The notes below the pieces were generated by a model. The model did no database searches and was not told where the DNA came from. It saw nothing but the letters and a program-made list of their open reading frames with translations. This document shows, in pieces, positions 6,755-7,909 of a DNA stretch of 7,909 bases; the first letter of the stretch is position 1, and each line of letters begins with the position of its first letter. A program made the position numbers and the translations under genes. Source of the DNA: an uncultured bacterium (GTDB taxonomy: Bacteria; Planctomycetota; UBA8108); NCBI GenBank assembly GCA_913050545.1, contig CAJWZY010000091.1, positions 1-7,909 of the forward strand. The letters are read 5' to 3'.

Positions 6755-6815
6755 CTAAGGTCCTTCGGGACGTTTTCCCGGGGGCTGAAGGTTGGCTAAG
6801 GTTGTCGGACTTCCC
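6755..6815 (+). repeat. Imperfect tandem repeat at the 5' end of the structured region
   Basis: The same blocks occur twice in the same order: CTAAGGT (6755-6761 and 6796-6802), TCGGGAC / TCGGAC (6765-6771 and 6805-6810) and TTCCC (6775-6779 and 6811-6815). Both copies of CTAAGG can pair with the single CCTTGG at 6814-6819, so two exclusive folds are possible. Confidence 0.5.
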
Positions 6816-7023
6816 TTGGAGAACTATGGGGTACGTTAACTGGAAGTGCCAGTTGGGGACGGGAGTCAGTAGTGGGCTCGCAGGAAACTGCACCGCTCGG
6901 GCTCTCCATCCGCTCGTATACCGGGCGCGCGCCGAAGAAGTTCCCCGCAGGGAATTCCGTGGGCTATTTATGAAACGGTATCAGTAAGATCTGCCAGGGC
7001 TTTCGGGAGGGTTGCCGGGCAGA
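6755..7023 (+). ncRNA. Candidate structured RNA: separate ncRNA or long 5' leader of the HzsA-like gene
   Basis: A gene-free stretch directly after a good promoter, with closely packed stems read by eye. (1) GTCC-UUCG-GGAC, 6760-6771, a stable tetraloop hairpin. (2) CTAAGG/CCTTGG, 6796-6801 with 6814-6819. (3) AACTGG/CCAGTT, 6838-6843 with 6849-6854. (4) A rod of about 16 bp, 6857-6911: GGA/TCC and GGGAG/CTCTC outside, GGGC/GCTC inside, tipped by GCAG-GAAA-CTGC with a GNRA loop. (5) ATACCG/CGGTAT, 6918-6923 with 6976-6981, enclosing TTCCC-CGCA-GGGAA at 6941-6954. (6) TCTGCC/GGCAGA, 6990-6995 with 7018-7023. No reading frame is convincing. I could not match it to tmRNA, RNase P RNA, SRP RNA or a riboswitch class I know; a 6S-like RNA cannot be ruled out. 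Boundaries are approximate, and no U-tract follows the last stem. Confidence 0.45.
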
Positions 7024-7092
7024 ACAGGTTTTAGTGGGTTAACAGTACTAACAGTTGTGGTTTTCATATTTTTTCAGGAGGGTCAGATTCAA
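7024..7092 (+). promoter_or_regulatory. Leader end and ribosome binding site of the HzsA-like gene
   Basis: A strong AGGAGGG (7076-7082) precedes the ATG at 7093 by about 10 nt, slightly further than ideal. Before it lie a T-run (7069-7074) and two copies of TAACAGT (7040-7046 and 7049-7055) 9 bp apart. A weak second promoter, TTAACA (7039-7044) with CATATT (7065-7070), has a 20-bp spacer and is doubtful. Confidence 0.5.
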
Positions 7093-7909
7093 ATGTTGAA
7101 CTCGATCGTTAATTTCACCGGTGGCAGAACGCCAGCCGGCACCTTGAGGAGACATGCGGCAATCTGTGCATTGGCCGTGATGCTTCCCATGGGACTCATC
7201 TCTACGGCACCAGCTGCCGAGGAGCCTGAGGCACAAGCACGACCGGAAATCGTGTTCTGCTCCAGAAACCTCGGAAGCTCCAGTGATTCTGAACGCGACT
7301 CGGTCGTTCGTACTGCCAGTCGCGGCAGACTCCAGGTTCTCGACAGTGACGGAGGAATCCGCACCCTCGTCGATGCCACGCTCAACAACAACAGGTCAGA
7401 ACCTACGGATGTCCTGGACCCAGATGTTTCCTACGATGCCAGCCGCGTGGTCTTTTCCGGATATTCCGAGCAGGAATACGGCTGGAGGATCTATGAGATT
7501 AACGTCGATGGAACTGGTCTCCGACAGCTCACGCACGACCTGCGTGATATCGATCTCGAGCAATTCGGTGAAAACGCGGAGAGGTTCCGGGGTCATGATG
7601 ATCTCGACCCCATCTACCTTCCCGATAGCCGTATCTGTTTCGTATCGACCCGCTATCCCGAGACGGCCCCTGATGGCCGCCACCGGGCTACCAATCTCTA
7701 CGTGATGAACGCTGACGGCAGCGACCTGCACCGGATCACCACCGAGCGTTTCGGCGCCGACACACCCACTGTCGATCCTTCGAACGGCCAGATCGTCTAC
7801 TCCCGCTGGTGGAGAACGACCCAGCTCATAGAAGAAGAGACGGGTGAAGAGCCCGAACCGATTCCTCCGGGTTCTCCCGGCTACGACATTGAATCCAGGG
7901 GAGAGGAAA
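7093..7909 (+). CDS. Secreted beta-propeller protein related to hydrazine synthase subunit alpha (HzsA-like), 3'-truncated by the window edge
   Basis: The first 272 residues of an open frame that runs past the right edge without a stop. A signal peptide is likely: basic residues (RR, 19-20), a hydrophobic core about 22-38, and a cleavage site near APAA-EE (39-44). The mature part shows TolB/PD40-type beta-propeller blades: DPDVSYDASRVVFSG (109-123), YEINVDGTGLRQLT (134-147), LDPIYLPDSRICFVSTR (171-187), NLYVMNADGSDLHRITT (201-217) and DTPTVDPSNGQIVYSRWW (223-240). This arrangement, with the ADTPTVDP..GQIVYSRWW segment, is that of the HzsA-related proteins widespread in Planctomycetota. True hydrazine synthase alpha binds two haems through CxxCH motifs; none is present in the visible part, so anammox chemistry should not be inferred. 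Role unknown; probably an extracytoplasmic binding or scaffold protein. It follows the structured region, which may be its leader. Confidence 0.8.
   Translation, partial: MLNSIVNFTGGRTPAGTLRRHAAICALAVMLPMGLISTAPAAEEPEAQARPEIVFCSRNLGSSSDSERDSVVRTASRGRLQVLDSDGGIRTLVDATLNNNRSEPTDVLDPDVSYDASRVVFSGYSEQEYGWRIYEINVDGTGLRQLTHDLRDIDLEQFGENAERFRGHDDLDPIYLPDSRICFVSTRYPETAPDGRHRATNLYVMNADGSDLHRITTERFGADTPTVDPSNGQIVYSRWWRTTQLIEEETGEEPEPIPPGSPGYDIESRGEE

Noticed and set aside
6748..6987. 79-codon open frame on the + strand inside the structured region
   Set aside because: It begins with TTG within the predicted -10 region, has no ribosome site, shows no known motif, and overlaps the stem-loops that better explain the sequence.
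6655..7092. Known housekeeping RNAs or riboswitches (tRNA, tmRNA, RNase P RNA, SRP RNA, cobalamin riboswitch)
   Set aside because: I looked for their conserved blocks (the T-loop GGTTCRA, RNase P GAGGAAAGTCC, SRP GGAAGGAAGCAG, cobalamin GCCACTG) and found none. 6S RNA was left open because it has little primary sequence to recognise.
1..7909. Mobile elements, CRISPR arrays or defence systems
   Set aside because: No transposase, integrase, terminal repeats, regularly spaced repeats or known defence domains are visible; the MazG-like protein is of the housekeeping DCTPP1 type and has no toxin-antitoxin partner nearby.

Overview
The window looks like chromosomal DNA from a GC-rich environmental bacterium, most probably a member of the Planctomycetota. 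The main clues are a twin-arginine DUF1501 protein and a secreted beta-propeller protein related to the hydrazine synthase alpha subunit, both typical of planctomycete genomes. Intergenic gaps are mostly short. I see no insertion sequence, CRISPR array, tRNA or rRNA. The phylum is inferred from gene families, not from a marker gene.

Left part (1-1864): the C-terminal two thirds of a PLP-dependent amino-acid decarboxylase (+), convergent with a complete beta-hydroxyacid dehydrogenase of the 3-hydroxyisobutyrate dehydrogenase / glyoxylate-succinic semialdehyde reductase family (-). The dehydrogenase diverges from the next block across a 75-bp spacer.

Middle part (1940-4888, +): a class I SAM-dependent methyltransferase that appears to be leaderless, a DUF1501 protein, and a secreted alpha/beta hydrolase. 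They lie 21 and 54 bp apart and may be one transcript, although no shared function is obvious. The hydrolase overlaps the end of a ferrochelatase (-) by 4 bp. The ferrochelatase carries an internal six-cysteine segment resembling the internal [2Fe-2S] site of the Myxococcus-type ferrochelatases.

Right part (5971-7909): a 334-bp divergent spacer, then a small MazG-like dNTP pyrophosphohydrolase of the DCTPP1 type. After it comes a 437-bp gene-free stretch that starts with an inverted repeat and a good sigma70-like promoter (TTGACA, 17 bp, GCTAAT) and continues with a dense series of stem-loops. The last gene, the HzsA-like propeller protein, starts at 7093 and runs off the right edge. The stretch at about 6755-7023 is the best candidate for something undescribed: either a separate structured ncRNA or a long structured leader of the HzsA-like gene. 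The remaining genes are largely housekeeping or typical accessory genes, and I find no multi-gene defence or mobile system.
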